Position numbers and translations under genes: made by a program. A DNA stretch of 64,000 nt, taken from Gynuella sp050296195. Its GTDB lineage: Bacteria > Pseudomonadota > Gammaproteobacteria > Pseudomonadales > Natronospirillaceae. Location of the stretch: assembly GCF_050296195.1 (NCBI RefSeq), contig NZ_JBNKRB010000057.1. The stretch is one strand, 5' to 3'. This document shows, one piece after another, positions 1 through 12,900 of this stretch. How positions within the stretch are numbered: position 1 is the stretch's first letter; every line of letters starts with the position of its first letter. The notes below the pieces were generated by a model. That model did not search any database. It saw nothing but the letters and a program-made list of their open reading frames with translations, and was not told the origin of the DNA.

Positions 1-866
1 GATGAAGAGCAGGCAGTATTCACAGCCAGTGCAGGTCCTTTGAGATTTAAAAAATAGGCAATACGGGATGCGAGTATGCTGACATCAGTCCCCATGCAAG
101 CAAAATGAGACAGATCATGGGTTTTCGGAGCAATCGATTGGGTACCAATCATCGTGCCCACGGCACGTCCAGACAGGGATGCCGGTGAATAGCCAGCATC
201 CTCCAACGCATGATAACATTCCTCCATTAAGACCCTCTGAGTAACATCCATCAATTCCGCTTCTTTTGGCGAAATGTGGAAAAAGTCAGAGTCAAAATAT
301 TCTGTATTAGCCATCATACCCAGTTTCGTCGGCACGGCTTTGGCTGACGAGTTTGCCTTCAGGAAACCAAGCCAATCAGGATCGGTAATGTCGCCAATAC
401 AGTCCCGGCCCTGACTAATGACTTGCCAAAACTGATGTTGGTCGTCCGCTCCCGCAGACCGGCAGGACAAACCGATAATCGCAATATCGTCGGCATCATT
501 ATTCACTTCGTTGTCAACTGATGACTCATAAATGTCCGCAACGCTATTCTCACTTTGATTACTAGCCGTTGCAGTAAACACAGGCGCTTCAGAGTCAGTG
601 AGGGCTTGTTTATCCGCACTGACAGATTTCTGACGAACCAGTTGCGCATTAATATAGTGTGCCAACTCATCAATACTGCTACATTCGAGAATTATGCTGC
701 TGGGCAATCGTAGATCGAATCGCATGTTGATTGCATGAATCAACTCTGCCACATTGATCGACGCGATACCCAACTCCTGAAAACTTTCAATATCCTCCAG
801 TTCATCCTGATCTAATTCCAATACCTGCTTAAAAACTACAGATAAACTGTCTTTAATATTCTGCAT
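1..866 (-). CDS. Trans-AT PKS protein 4, N-terminal part (ACP-KS), cut by window edge
   Basis: The frame is open from an ATG at 866 to the window edge (288 codons seen). GGAGG lies 4-5 bases before the ATG, which supports this start. An acyl carrier protein comes first: the phosphopantetheine attachment serine is Ser36 in the motif LGIASI. A linker rich in Ser, Asn and Asp follows to about residue 126. A ketosynthase then begins with DIAIIGLSCR and reaches its active-site cysteine (Cys286, in NTACSS) as the sequence runs out. The usual DPQxR motif reads DVTQR. The gene starts 43 bases after the stop of PKS protein 3, which ends in a ketosynthase without a carrier. The leading ACP therefore probably completes that module in trans. 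The missing part should hold the rest of this KS and later modules. Confidence 0.9.
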   Translation of the reverse strand, partial: MQNIKDSLSVVFKQVLELDQDELEDIESFQELGIASINVAELIHAINMRFDLRLPSSIILECSSIDELAHYINAQLVRQKSVSADKQALTDSEAPVFTATASNQSENSVADIYESSVDNEVNNDADDIAIIGLSCRSAGADDQHQFWQVISQGRDCIGDITDPDWLGFLKANSSAKAVPTKLGMMANTEYFDSDFFHISPKEAELMDVTQRVLMEECYHALEDAGYSPASLSGRAVGTMIGTQSIAPKTHDLSHFACMGTDVSILASRIAYFLNLKGPALAVNTACSS

Positions 867-909
867 GATGCCTCCGGTGATTGATCAATCACATCTTTGC
901 ACTGATTCG

Positions 910-3900
910 TTAAACGGTTTCTTCGCGACTATCGCGATTCTCATCTGTTTCCTGGCCATCAAGCTCGGATGAATGAGTCACCCAGCAGACTTTTCGCTTG
1001 AATGGATAGGTTGGCAACTCAGCCAGTTTCATGGGCCGGCACCCAGAATACAGCTGTTGCCAGGGAATCGGGTTTCCAGATACCCAAAAGTCAGCCAGCG
1101 ACATCAGATCCAATGCCTCCATCGCTTGATTGACCCGCTCAACAGCAATCGTTTCTTTATGCCGCCTAAGGTTTCCATGAAAACCACATGGCAGCAGAGT
1201 TCCCGTTTCGCACCATGTTTTCAGAGCATGGATGAGCTCTGCCCGGTCAAAAACGACAAAAGCAAGGCGACAGTTCATTGGTTCTCTCCCCACCTGCAGG
1301 GTATAGGCCAAGCGATGAATATCTACGCTTTCATGTTCATACAGATAACGAATCCAGTGACCGGCGTAAGTCTTAAGCCGTTCTATTTTCTTGGCCGACA
1401 GGGTAAATACAACGGGTCCTTCGACAGTACCGGATGCATCGACGAAAACAGGATATTCTTCAAGGACTATATGCGCATTGACACCACCTGCTCCAATACC
1501 GTTTATACCGGCTCTACGGGGCATCTCAATACCATCCACAGTAACTCGTTGCCACTCAATGCTCTGTCGCACCAGCGCAAAAGGCAACCGGTCAAAATCG
1601 ATACTTCTATTCAACTGATCAGGCAACCGTACAGGAGGAAGAGTTTTGTGCTTTAGTGCCAGAATAACTTTAGTCAGCTGTGAAATACCGGAGGCAGACT
1701 CGCAATGACCGATGTTCGGTTTTATAGAACCCAGTCTATAGTCTCCTTCGGCCCCCGCACGTTGACGGAACACTTTATTCAATGCAGTCATCTCAAGAGC
1801 GTCACCTATTTTTGAACCACTGGCTGCGGACTCGATATAACTGATACTTCGGGGATCAATCCCATTCTGTTGCAGAACCTGTTGAATCACAGCCACCTGC
1901 TGGTTCGGATTCGGCACAGTATAACCGTTGCCTTTACCATCATGATTCACCGCACTGCCGCGTATGAGTGCGTAGATATGGTCACCGTCTGATAACGCCT
2001 GGCGATAATTTTTTAACACCACGGCCCCAGCCGCCTCACCCGGTAAAAATCCGTTGCTATCCTGACCAAATGCCGCACACTCGGAGGTATGGGAAAGATA
2101 ATTGCCAGCCGCCAGACCGATGTAGGTTGATGGGTGCAGATAAAGATTCACAGCTCCGGCCAGCGCCATATCTCCGCGACCGCTGCGGATGTATTCACAG
2201 GCTTCGTGTACTGCAACCAATGCAGAGGAGCACATGGTATCCACCAGCATGCTGGGTCCCTGTAAGTCCAGCATATAAGATACCCGGTTAACCAAGGAGG
2301 AGTAGGATGACGATAGATAGCGCTGCTCTGTTTCCACCCGTCGTAATTCAAAGCCCTGATTGGCAATTGCACCAAATACACCAACCCGTTTTCGGGCTGC
2401 ATCCGATAATGCCGATGGGGAAAAACCGGCATCTTCCACCGCCTGCCAACACTCCTCAAGAAATAGTCGCTCATGCGGATCCATGCTCTTGGCTTCAATT
2501 GGAGCGATATTAAAAAACAACGGATCAAACTGGTTGAAGCTGTCAATGAAGCTGCCCCATTTACAGTAACTCTTGCCAGCAGCCACTGCTTTTTGTGGGT
2601 CTGTCTCATAGAAACCCTGCGACGGCCATCGATCAATCGGAATTTCCCGGAAACAGTTGTTGCCGCTATTCAGGTTCTCCCAGAACTGTTGTAGGTTTTG
2701 TGCATCCGGGTAACGGCCACTAAGACCGATAATCGCCACACTCCCGTCATCACTCGATGTCTTGTGCCTAGTCGATTGTGAAGTCGCGAGGCGGGTGGAT
2801 ATCAAAAGTCGATTGGCAATTGGCAAATCCGGACGTGTCACTGGTTTAGTGCCAGATTCCGCTATCGCCGTCTGAACACCGAACAACCTGTTTAGGTCCT
2901 CGGGGCGTTCATTCACAAAATATTCGACCACTGCATCAATTGTCTGGTATTCAAAGAAAATAGTATTGCTGATGTCACTGAACACAGCGCGCAATGCTTC
3001 ATTCATTTGCACAACCAGAATCGAATCGATGCCATAGGTTTCGAACTTTTCCGAGTGGTCTATTTTTTCCACTGGAATTTTAATAGTGTCGCTGATCAGC
3101 TGGGTGAAATATTCACTTGCTTTGCTGACTAATTCTGAAATCGGTAGCGTGGAATCAAGACCTTGTGGCTGAATATTCATTGTGAAGTCTATATTTGAAT
3201 CTGCTTGAGACTCTACTGTTGCCACAATGATTTGTTGACCCAATTCATGACTGTCAGCCACCGGAAACACCACTTTGGCAAAACCCGTCTGCTGTAACAC
3301 TTCTTGCCAGGCATTCGGGTATAGTGCCGGGCTACCGGGAATCCGGACTTCGTCGTCATCAAACAGCCACCAGCCCGGTAGTAAACCGAAAGTCAGGTGA
3401 ATTAAAAGACTGTTGTCGCTCATTTCATTGAGCAGCAGAACGCCATCGCGTTTCAGCAGGTGCTTCACATTGGTCAGAGTGTTGGAAATATTTCGAGTGG
3501 CATGTAGCACATTGGCAGCGATCACCACATCATAGGTTCCTGGCTCCAGTCTCTGCTTGTCAATGGGTTGTTCAACATTGACAATTTTGTAAGTCAGATA
3601 AGGATTCCAACTACCATATTGTCGTTTGGCGTGTGTCAGAAAAGCACGAGAAAGATCACTGTAACAGTATTCCTCAATATGCTGCTGATAGGGTTGTAGT
3701 GCCTGTAGTACAGTTTCACTGGTACCACCAGTTCCAGCACCGATTTCAATGATCCGAATAGTCGCAGCCGGATTTTGTTGCAGTCGACTGTGAATCAACT
3801 GTAACAGCTCATTGGCCAGCACTGCATTAAAATGATCCACCACCACATTGTCTTTATAGACACCTTCCACCAGGACCATCGAAGCATTAGGAAACATGAC

Positions 3901-6900
3901 TTCTGTTGCTTTTATCTGTCCCCGTATGATCTGCGGCAATGCTTTCAGAGTATGTTCCACCAACACGACCTGAGCCTTAAGGTTGTTATCTTCCAGCCAG
4001 GCTGTCTTTGCTTCGTTCCATTGGTGCCATAGGGACATCGCATCATTCTCCGGCCGGCGGGTAATTACGTAACTGTCCTGCTCATAGCTGAGATAACCTG
4101 CGCGAATCAAAGCAGCCAAACTTTCAGCAAGCCACTGATGGAAAAAATCCGGATACCACTTACGGACATCCGATAAGGTAAAACGTTCAGTCCGAAATAA
4201 TCCGGCGACCTCCAATTGTGCCCACAACAACTCATGCAAATGATGGTTGATAGTTGCCATGTTAGTGCCAAGGTACTCTTTAACTTCCTCCAGACGGTTA
4301 CTGGATGTTTGATCGGTAAAGGAGTGCAGTGCCATCGCTGGTTGTGACTGAACCTTGGTGGAAAAACCTTTAATGCAGGCAAGGACACAGCCATCAGAAT
4401 CATAAAGTTCTATGTCCAGCCGCTGAACAACGCGCGGTTCATCGCGACTCTCCACCGGTCTTAACAGAGCCCAGATTCTATTTGGCAAACGCTGGTAAAT
4501 CTGAATTTCCTCCAGTGCCATGGCGAGAGAAGGTTGTGCCGATGTACTGTCCTTAGCTGCCAGAAAACCGATAGATGCCTGAAACACTGCATCCAGCAAA
4601 CAGGGATGCAGGATAAACGGATTGTCACCAGTGTTTTGCGCCGCTGCAGGGAGGGACAACCGGGCCAGTACCTGACTGCCACCATGCACCTGTCCATAGT
4701 ATAACGTTTCAATCGCCTGGTATGTCGGGCCATAGTCCATACCAATCTGCTGGTAAAGCTCATAGCATTGTGGGCCAGAAAGGATGCGATCCTGGCATTC
4801 TGCCATCAGCGCCTGTAAATCGACATCAGCAACCGACGGCAGCGGTTCCAGACTCGCCACTCCAGGACAAAAAAGAGTCTCAGACTCGGTTCCGTCATTA
4901 TCACAATATACTTCAAAATCAATTTCATAATCATTTAACGGACGCAGACGTATATGAAATTTAACCGCGGTGTCATCGAACATCATTGGCCGGGTCCAGA
5001 AAATGTTCTTTAATCGCAGCCCGCTATTATGTAGATGCTGTCGACCAAGGGATTCCTCCACCGCCGCCCGGGCCATTTCCAGATAGGCCGACCCGGGCAG
5101 CATGACATGGCCGTTGATTCGATGATCACTCAGGAAGTACTCCTGACCAGTGAGCAAAGAACTAAAGCGCTGGGCATTAAAATCCGACGTATTTCGTTGT
5201 ACCAAAGGATGCAACGGGGAGGGTTCTGTGCCGGATTCAACTGAACCATCACCCACAATCTGATCCAGCCAGTAGCGCTCTTTTGCAAACGGATAAGTAG
5301 GCAGGCTCATGCGCCATGGCTGCAGTGAATACATGGTCTGCCAATCCACACTTAGCCCTTTAACCCATAGCGACAGCAGCTTGGAAAACTTGCCACGTTT
5401 CAACCATTTTGCAATGGCCTCCTGCAGCTCTTCATCACTGTCAAATAAAGCCAGGGCTTCTTTATTACGTTTGGTCTGGTCGCGATACAGATGCTCAACC
5501 GCCGTTTCTCCCTGCAGATATTGTTGTAAACGATGCACAAGTTCATCAATGGATGACACCATCAAAGCCAATCGCTCCTCCATGGCCTCGCGTCCCACTT
5601 GCAGCGTATAAGCCATATCTGTCAACTGAAGATCGTTGATCCGCTTCTGTTCAATGGCTTGTAGCAGTCGTTCTGCATAGCATCGTAACTGAGACTCACT
5701 TTTAGCCGACAATACGATTGCCACAGGGGCCTCTGGTGGCTGTAATGGTTGCTCCGGCGAATACTCTTCCAGAATCACATGGGCATTGGCACCGCCCGCA
5801 CCAAATGAAGAAATTCCGGCAATTCTTGGTACCGTAACAAGCTGTCCATCGACGATGATTTCCCGACGCAACCATGGCTGCAAGCGCTGCTGGACAATAA
5901 ATGGCGTCTTGTCAAAATGAATACGAGGATTGAGTTCAGTCGCATGCAAACTGGGTACAAGTTGCTGGTGTTGCATTTGAAGCACCACTTTAGTCAAACC
6001 AGCAATACCAGAAGCTGCCTCCAAATGACCTATGTTGGATTTGACTGAGCCAATGGCACAAAAGCCGGTTTCCTGAGTGTGACGCTGGAATGCCTGAGTC
6101 AGACCACGAATTTCAATCGGATCACCCAGTTCAGTGCCAGTACCATGCGCTTCTATGTAACTGACAGTACGGGCATCAACTCCCGCTTGTTGCAGAGCTT
6201 TATCGATCAACTCGGTCTGAGCCGCCGGATTGGGTACGGTATAACCGTTGGTTTTACCACCATGATTGATACTACTACCGCGAATCTGTGCATATATATG
6301 GTCATGGTCAGCAATAGCCTTTGACAAGGGCTTCAACAGTACGACACCAACTCCCTCACCAGGTACAAAGCCATTACCCCCCTTACCAAAACTTTTACAA
6401 CGACCATCTACCGAGAGCATCTGCTGACCACTGAGACCAATATACCCTGAAGAGTGCAAATAAAGGTTTACCCCGCCAGCAATGGCCATATCGCACTCCC
6501 CGCAATACAAATGCTCACAGGCCTCATGCACAGCCGTTAAAGAGGATGAACACATAGTATCCACCGGCATACTGGGTCCCGTGAGATTCAGCAGATAAGA
6601 AACCCGGTTGGCTGCCGAACTGAATGAAGTATTTGGATAAACCCGTTTGCCCTGTTTCCACAGGTCCGGTGCATATAACTCAAATCCGGTTTTGGTAATA
6701 CCGGCAAATATCCCGACCTTACTGTCATACTGACGGGCCAGAGACTCACGGGTATATCCTGCATCTTCAAACAACTCCCAGCATGCTTGTAAAAACAATC
6801 GCTCCTGGGGATCAATATTCATGGCTTCCAGCGGTGAGATATTGAAAAACAATGGATCAAATTCCGCGAAGTCTCCGACGAATCCTCCCCATTTGCTGTA

Positions 6901-9900
6901 GCTCTTACCTTTGGAAACCGCCTGCTGGGGGTCCGGGCAAAAGAAGTCCTGCAAGGACCAGCGGTCTGAGGGAATCTCGCTGATACAATCTTTGGCCGAT
7001 ACCAAGTTATGCCAGTATTCATCCAGATTATTGGCCTGTGGGTAACGCCCCACCATGCCGATAATAGCAATGGGTTCGCGCGTGAGGGTGGCACCTTGAG
7101 GGGCGACCATTGCCGGCAAAAACCGTTGTCGCGTTGCGTTGGCCATTCCGGATCGCCGAATTGTTTGGAGACTGCCGGACTGTGCTCCATGACTTCTGTC
7201 AACGGACACGTCTGAATCCAAATTAAACAGTTGACGCAGAGCCTTCGGATAAGCTCTGACGAAATAATCGCTGATTTCCTCAACGGTTTTATATTCAAAA
7301 AAAACAGAACTTTCCAGCTCGCTGAGGTCTGCTTCAAAAGCGCTGCTCAACTGCACGATAAGTATGGAATCAATACCATACTGCTCCAACGGAACACGGG
7401 TTTCCAAATCGGCTGGAGCAACTTTGAGGGTCGCGCAGACCACCTTTTTAACGTATGCCAGACATGCTTCCCATAAGGTTTCGTCAGTCTCCTGTGAAGC
7501 GGTATGGTGTGCGATATGGCTTTGCGCAAACGGCTCGGTAGACGTCTCTGAAAATTGCAGAGACTTTATTTCAGCGGACACCTGCGATACCACACCATCA
7601 CTTTCGGCAATCACGATCTGTTGCCCCAGTTCGTGTTCTGGAAACGCAGGAAAACGTACATTCCGATAGCCTTCGCTCAGCAGTACTTTCTGCCAGCTTT
7701 GCGCAGCCAAAGCCGGGCAGCCGGCGATACGCAACGCCTCATCTTCATAACGCCACCAGCCATCCAGCAACCCGAAGGTCAAATGCAGAAATGGACTGTT
7801 CTGACTCATTTCATTTATGAATAACAAACCATTATGTTTTAACAGTGCCTTCGCGTTGCCAAGGGTGGTGTGTATGTTCCGGGTGGCATGCAATACATTC
7901 GTAGCAATGACAAAGTCATAACTACCTAATTCAATGCCCTGAGGCTGTAATGGCTGCTCCACATCAAAAATACGACACTGTAGGTAGGGAACATCCGCGC
8001 CAAAATGGGTCTCTGCATGCTGCAAAAATGCTTGGGAAATATCACTGTATACATACTCTGCAATATTCGTCTGATAAGGTTTCAATGCCGTAAACAAACC
8101 GGCACTGGTACCGCCGGTACCAGCCCCAATCTCCAATATGCGAAGTGATTCTGAAGGGTGCTGTTGCAAACGCTGCTGCAAACAGGCAATCAGATTGGTG
8201 GTCAATACTTCATTGAAATAATCCACCACAACATTGTGTTTGTAGATGCCTTCCACCAAACTCATCGATGAATTGGGAAACATCACTTTGGTCGCCTGCT
8301 GTCGCTGGGTCAAAATATCAGGTAATGCGTGAAGAGTTTGTTCCACCAACTGTATCTGCGCACTCAACCGGACATCAGCGATTCCATCAGATCTAAAAGC
8401 CTCCCAGCTCCGCCAAACCTCAGCGTGATCCCTGGGAAATTGGTCAGTTAACTGATACTGAGCCGCCGTGAACTCAAGGTAACCTGACTGTACACCCAGC
8501 GCCAGAGACTGTTCCAGCCAACGCTGATAAACAGGCACAAGCCCCAATTGCTGAGTTAATTCCATAGTACTAAACCGTGTTGGAACCCCAGGTATCAGAG
8601 AATACACCTGACACCACAGCAATTGCGTCAACAGATCATTCATATAATCTATGCGCTGCTTCAGCGGCCCCTGTTCAGCCAGTATTTCCCGCCGTAAATG
8701 GCTGACCGGCTCAACCTCCGCCATGTCCATAACGGCATCAATAGCAGGCTGAAAGGTTGCTGGCAAATGTATCACTCTGCGGCCATATTCAACCCCCTCT
8801 ATAGCCACCATTCCGGTTGTTTCCAACATCGCCATCTGTCGACCGTCATGACTCAACAGTTGCTCCAAAGCCGCCATTCCTGTATCTGGCCTGATTGCCT
8901 CAATTCCAGCCTGGGCAAGTCTGTTCCTGAAGGATTGTGGCACCTCACGACCAACTCCCACATCCCCCCAGTAACCCCAGTTCATTACTTTTACCATTGT
9001 GGGCAGGCTCCGTGCAGCAAAATGTCTTTCAAGTACTGCTGCAAACGCATCCACAAAGGTACAACCAGAGGAATAACCACTTTTACCGTGACCTTTGGTA
9101 AATGCATCAAGAGAAGAAAAGAACAGCACAAAGTCCAGTTTGTCTGTAGCTTCCCGACTGAATATTTCAGCCATTACCACACTGGTATCTATTTTGGCCG
9201 AAATTGTTTGTTTGAAGAGTGACTCGTCCATTTTAGCCAGACTACTGTCGAGGCTGCCTACGGCTGAATGAACCACGCCGTGAATAGTTGGATACTGTTG
9301 TTTAATCGTCTGAGACGCCGCTGCCAACGATACTTCATCACTGGCATCGGCACGAATATATAAAGGCGCCAAATCACCAAATCGCGCCAGTCTGGCCTGA
9401 ATATGTGTATCCTTTTCGCGCCGGCCAATCCAGATAATCCTGGCCTGATAGGTTTGGATCATATACTCGCTCCAGACTTCCCCTAAACCACCAGCACCAC
9501 CAATAACAACGTAAACACCATGATGCCGGTAGGCAACGCCTGAGACGACTTTATCTGCACAAGGTACTAGTGTCTGCCGATACCATTCCCCTTGGCGGCA
9601 GGCCCAGGCATCTCCATTGGGGTCAGTTGGTAAGCGGATAATGTCTGAGTATTCAACACCTTCTATGTCTGTATCCACCAACCGGACTTTCCAGTTGGGA
9701 TACTCTTTGGCCATCGACCCAATCAGACCATGCAATGCTGCATTGGCGCACGAGACCGGGTCTCCAGACAATACCGGCTGGGTTTGTCGGGTTAGTACAG
9801 TCCATTCCAGCGGGCCAGCACCATAGTTGAGTTGCAATAATGCCTTGATCAATCTGAAAAACAGTATTACTCCATCACTTGAATGATTAAGGGTAATATC

Positions 9901-12900
9901 ATCCGAATCGTTCAATGCAGATTGTCCTAGACTGCAAACCACATGAGTAAAGTTTTGTGCTGCCGACAACTTTTTAAAAAGAGTTTCCACACTATCGTTT
10001 GGATCAACCAGTACATATGGAAGTTGGGCCTGGTCAGGCACGAAAAGCAATATGTCATCATAACAATCAGTGATGAACACCGTCGAAGCAATTGGCACTG
10101 TCGTCGCTGGCTGCCATTTTGGAAACTGCACCCGCCACATTGGAGTCAACGTCAGAATACGGGGGTACTGATGTAAATCCGGCGCCTTTAGCAAACTCTC
10201 CCGGGTAGCTGCAGTATTATCAGCTGACCGTAAGGACAGGCCTTTCATACGAACCCGGATCCGGCCATCATCATCACACAAGTCAATATCCAAATAACGC
10301 ACCGAATTTTGATGACGATCATTTGAATTGGAACGGATTAATACCCAAAGGCTGGATGGTAACGAGTCATATATTTGCAGCTCACGTAACCCAAAGGCCA
10401 GCGATGGTCCAACATCTTCAGAGTTAACCAACCGACCGTCAACAGCTCTCAAACCCAATGAAGCCTGAATGGCCGCATCCATCAGTCCAGGCGTTAATAC
10501 AAAACCACTCCAGGGCTCATCATCGATTAAAGACAACCGCGCCAGCACCTCACCCGAAGCACTGTATATCCGGTCGATCAGGCGGTAACTGGGACCGTAA
10601 TTAATACCTATCTGAGAAAACGCATCGTAACACTGCTGTGTTGACAAAAAAGATGAACCAAAACGTTTTCGCAACTCCACTAGGTCCAGAGAAACGGGTG
10701 TCAAAGATTCCACGGGAACCGCCACGACACTCCCCTGACAATACATGACAGACGGTCCATCGACACCGTTATAAATCTCAAAGTCAATACGTTCCCCATC
10801 GCTGGGATACAGAGCAATATTCAGATCTGCACCCTGCTCTGGAATGACGGCCGGCCGGGTCCAGCGAATATTGCTCATACTTAGATTATGGCTTTTTAAT
10901 CGCAGCTCCAACGATTGCCACACTGCCTCCCTGGCAATTTCCAGGTAGGCAACACCCGGCAGAATTTTTCTACCACCGACAACATGATCAACTAAGAATG
11001 ACTCCTGACCTGTGAATGTGGAACTGAAGCATTGACGAGTGAGCGTTGAGATATTGCGATGAAGCAACGGGTGCAGGGCAACCTGTTGACGCCCTGGGGC
11101 TTCACTCGCAGGTGGAATTTGTCCACTGATCCAGTAGCGACCACGAGCAAACGGATAGGTTGGCAAGCTGATTTTTCGCGGTCGATTGTTTCCATACAAA
11201 CCAACCCAGTCTATCTCAACACCCTGCCCCCATAGTTTCAATACCCGCTCATACTCGCCATCTTCGAGCCATTCAGTAATCTTGGTATTCGCCGATGACT
11301 GGCCGGGATCAGACTCGGGGTCAACGTTAGTCAACAGCAACGCCTCTGTATGTCCCTGTAGAAATTCATGTAAGCGGGTTGTTAACTCCCGTAGAGACCT
11401 GGCCACAAACCCCAGGCGCTGGCTAAACATCTCCCTGCCAACCTGTAAAGTGTAAGCAATACGTCCCAGATCAGTTTCACTCAACGATCTGATGGTTATA
11501 GCCTTCAACAGCCGCTGTGCCTGCTCCTGCAAACACTCTTCGCTGCGAGCGGAAAGTACTATAAGAAAGGTCTGAGGAGAAACAGCTTCAGAGTTCTGAT
11601 CAGTACCTTCAATATACTCTTCCACTATCACATGGGCGTTGGCACCACTGGCTCCAAAACTGCTTACACCTGCCCGTCGTGGTTGTACAACACCGTGCAG
11701 CACAGGACGATCCCATACCCTTAGAGTACGGTTCAGCATAAACGGAGTAGTATTAAAATCGATTCCCGGATTCAACTGGGTGGCATGAAGGGAAGGTGCA
11801 ATCTCGCCGTTCTGCATCTGCAATAGCACTTTGGTCAACCCAGCAATGCCGGCAGCGGCCTCACAGTGACCAATATTGGATTTAATGGAGCCGATCCAAC
11901 AGTACTGATTGGCGTTCGTATGCTGTCGAAATGCCTGCGTCAGACCCGCAATCTCTATAGGATCACCGAGTTGTGTACCGGTACCATGGGCTTCGATATA
12001 ACTGATAGACTGTGGATCTATACCCGCGTCCTTAATGGCCTTTGCAATTACCCGTCCCTGAGCCTTAGGATTAGGTACGGTATACCCACTGGCACGCCCG
12101 CCATGATTCGTAGATGAGGCTTTAATAATACCGTATATGTGGTCACCATCGTTTTCTGCATCCTGTTTACGTTTTAACAGTACCACTCCAATACCTTCGG
12201 CAGGTACATAGCCATCTCCACCGATCCCGAAACTTCTACACTGCCCGGCAGAAGCCATAAACTGTCCCTGGCTTAACACCATATACTTGTTCGGATGAAT
12301 ACTCAGGTTAATACCACCGGCGAGAGCTGCATGAACCTGACCTTGCCTGAGTGCCTGGCAAGCCACATCAATCGCAGTCAGGGAGCTGGAACACATGGTA
12401 TCCATGGCAATGCTGGGGCCATGGAAGTTACAGAAATAAGAAACCCTGGCGGCAATAGAGGATGTTCCGCTAGCCAGACCGAACCGATAACCGGACAGAC
12501 TTGACTCCACCGCCAAATAAGAATACTCCTGCGACATAACACCAACATAGACTCCGATATGACGCTCCATACCTGGATAAGCGGTACTGGCAATCGTGCT
12601 TCGGGTATAGCCAGCATCTTCAAGTGCCATCCAGCTTAACTCTAAAAACAAACGCTCCTGAGGATCCATAATTTCCGCTTCACGCGGGGATATATTAAAA
12701 AATAGCGGGTCAAAACAATCTACCTCATCGATAAATCCCCCCCATTTACTGTATGAAGTCCCTAATTGTTTACGGTCTTCAGAAAAATACTCCCGCCAGT
12801 CCCATCGCTCGGCTGGAATCTCTGTAACACAATCTTTGCCCTCACGCAGATTCTTCCACAATGTATCCAGGTCAGCAGCCTGGGGATAACGTCCAGACAA

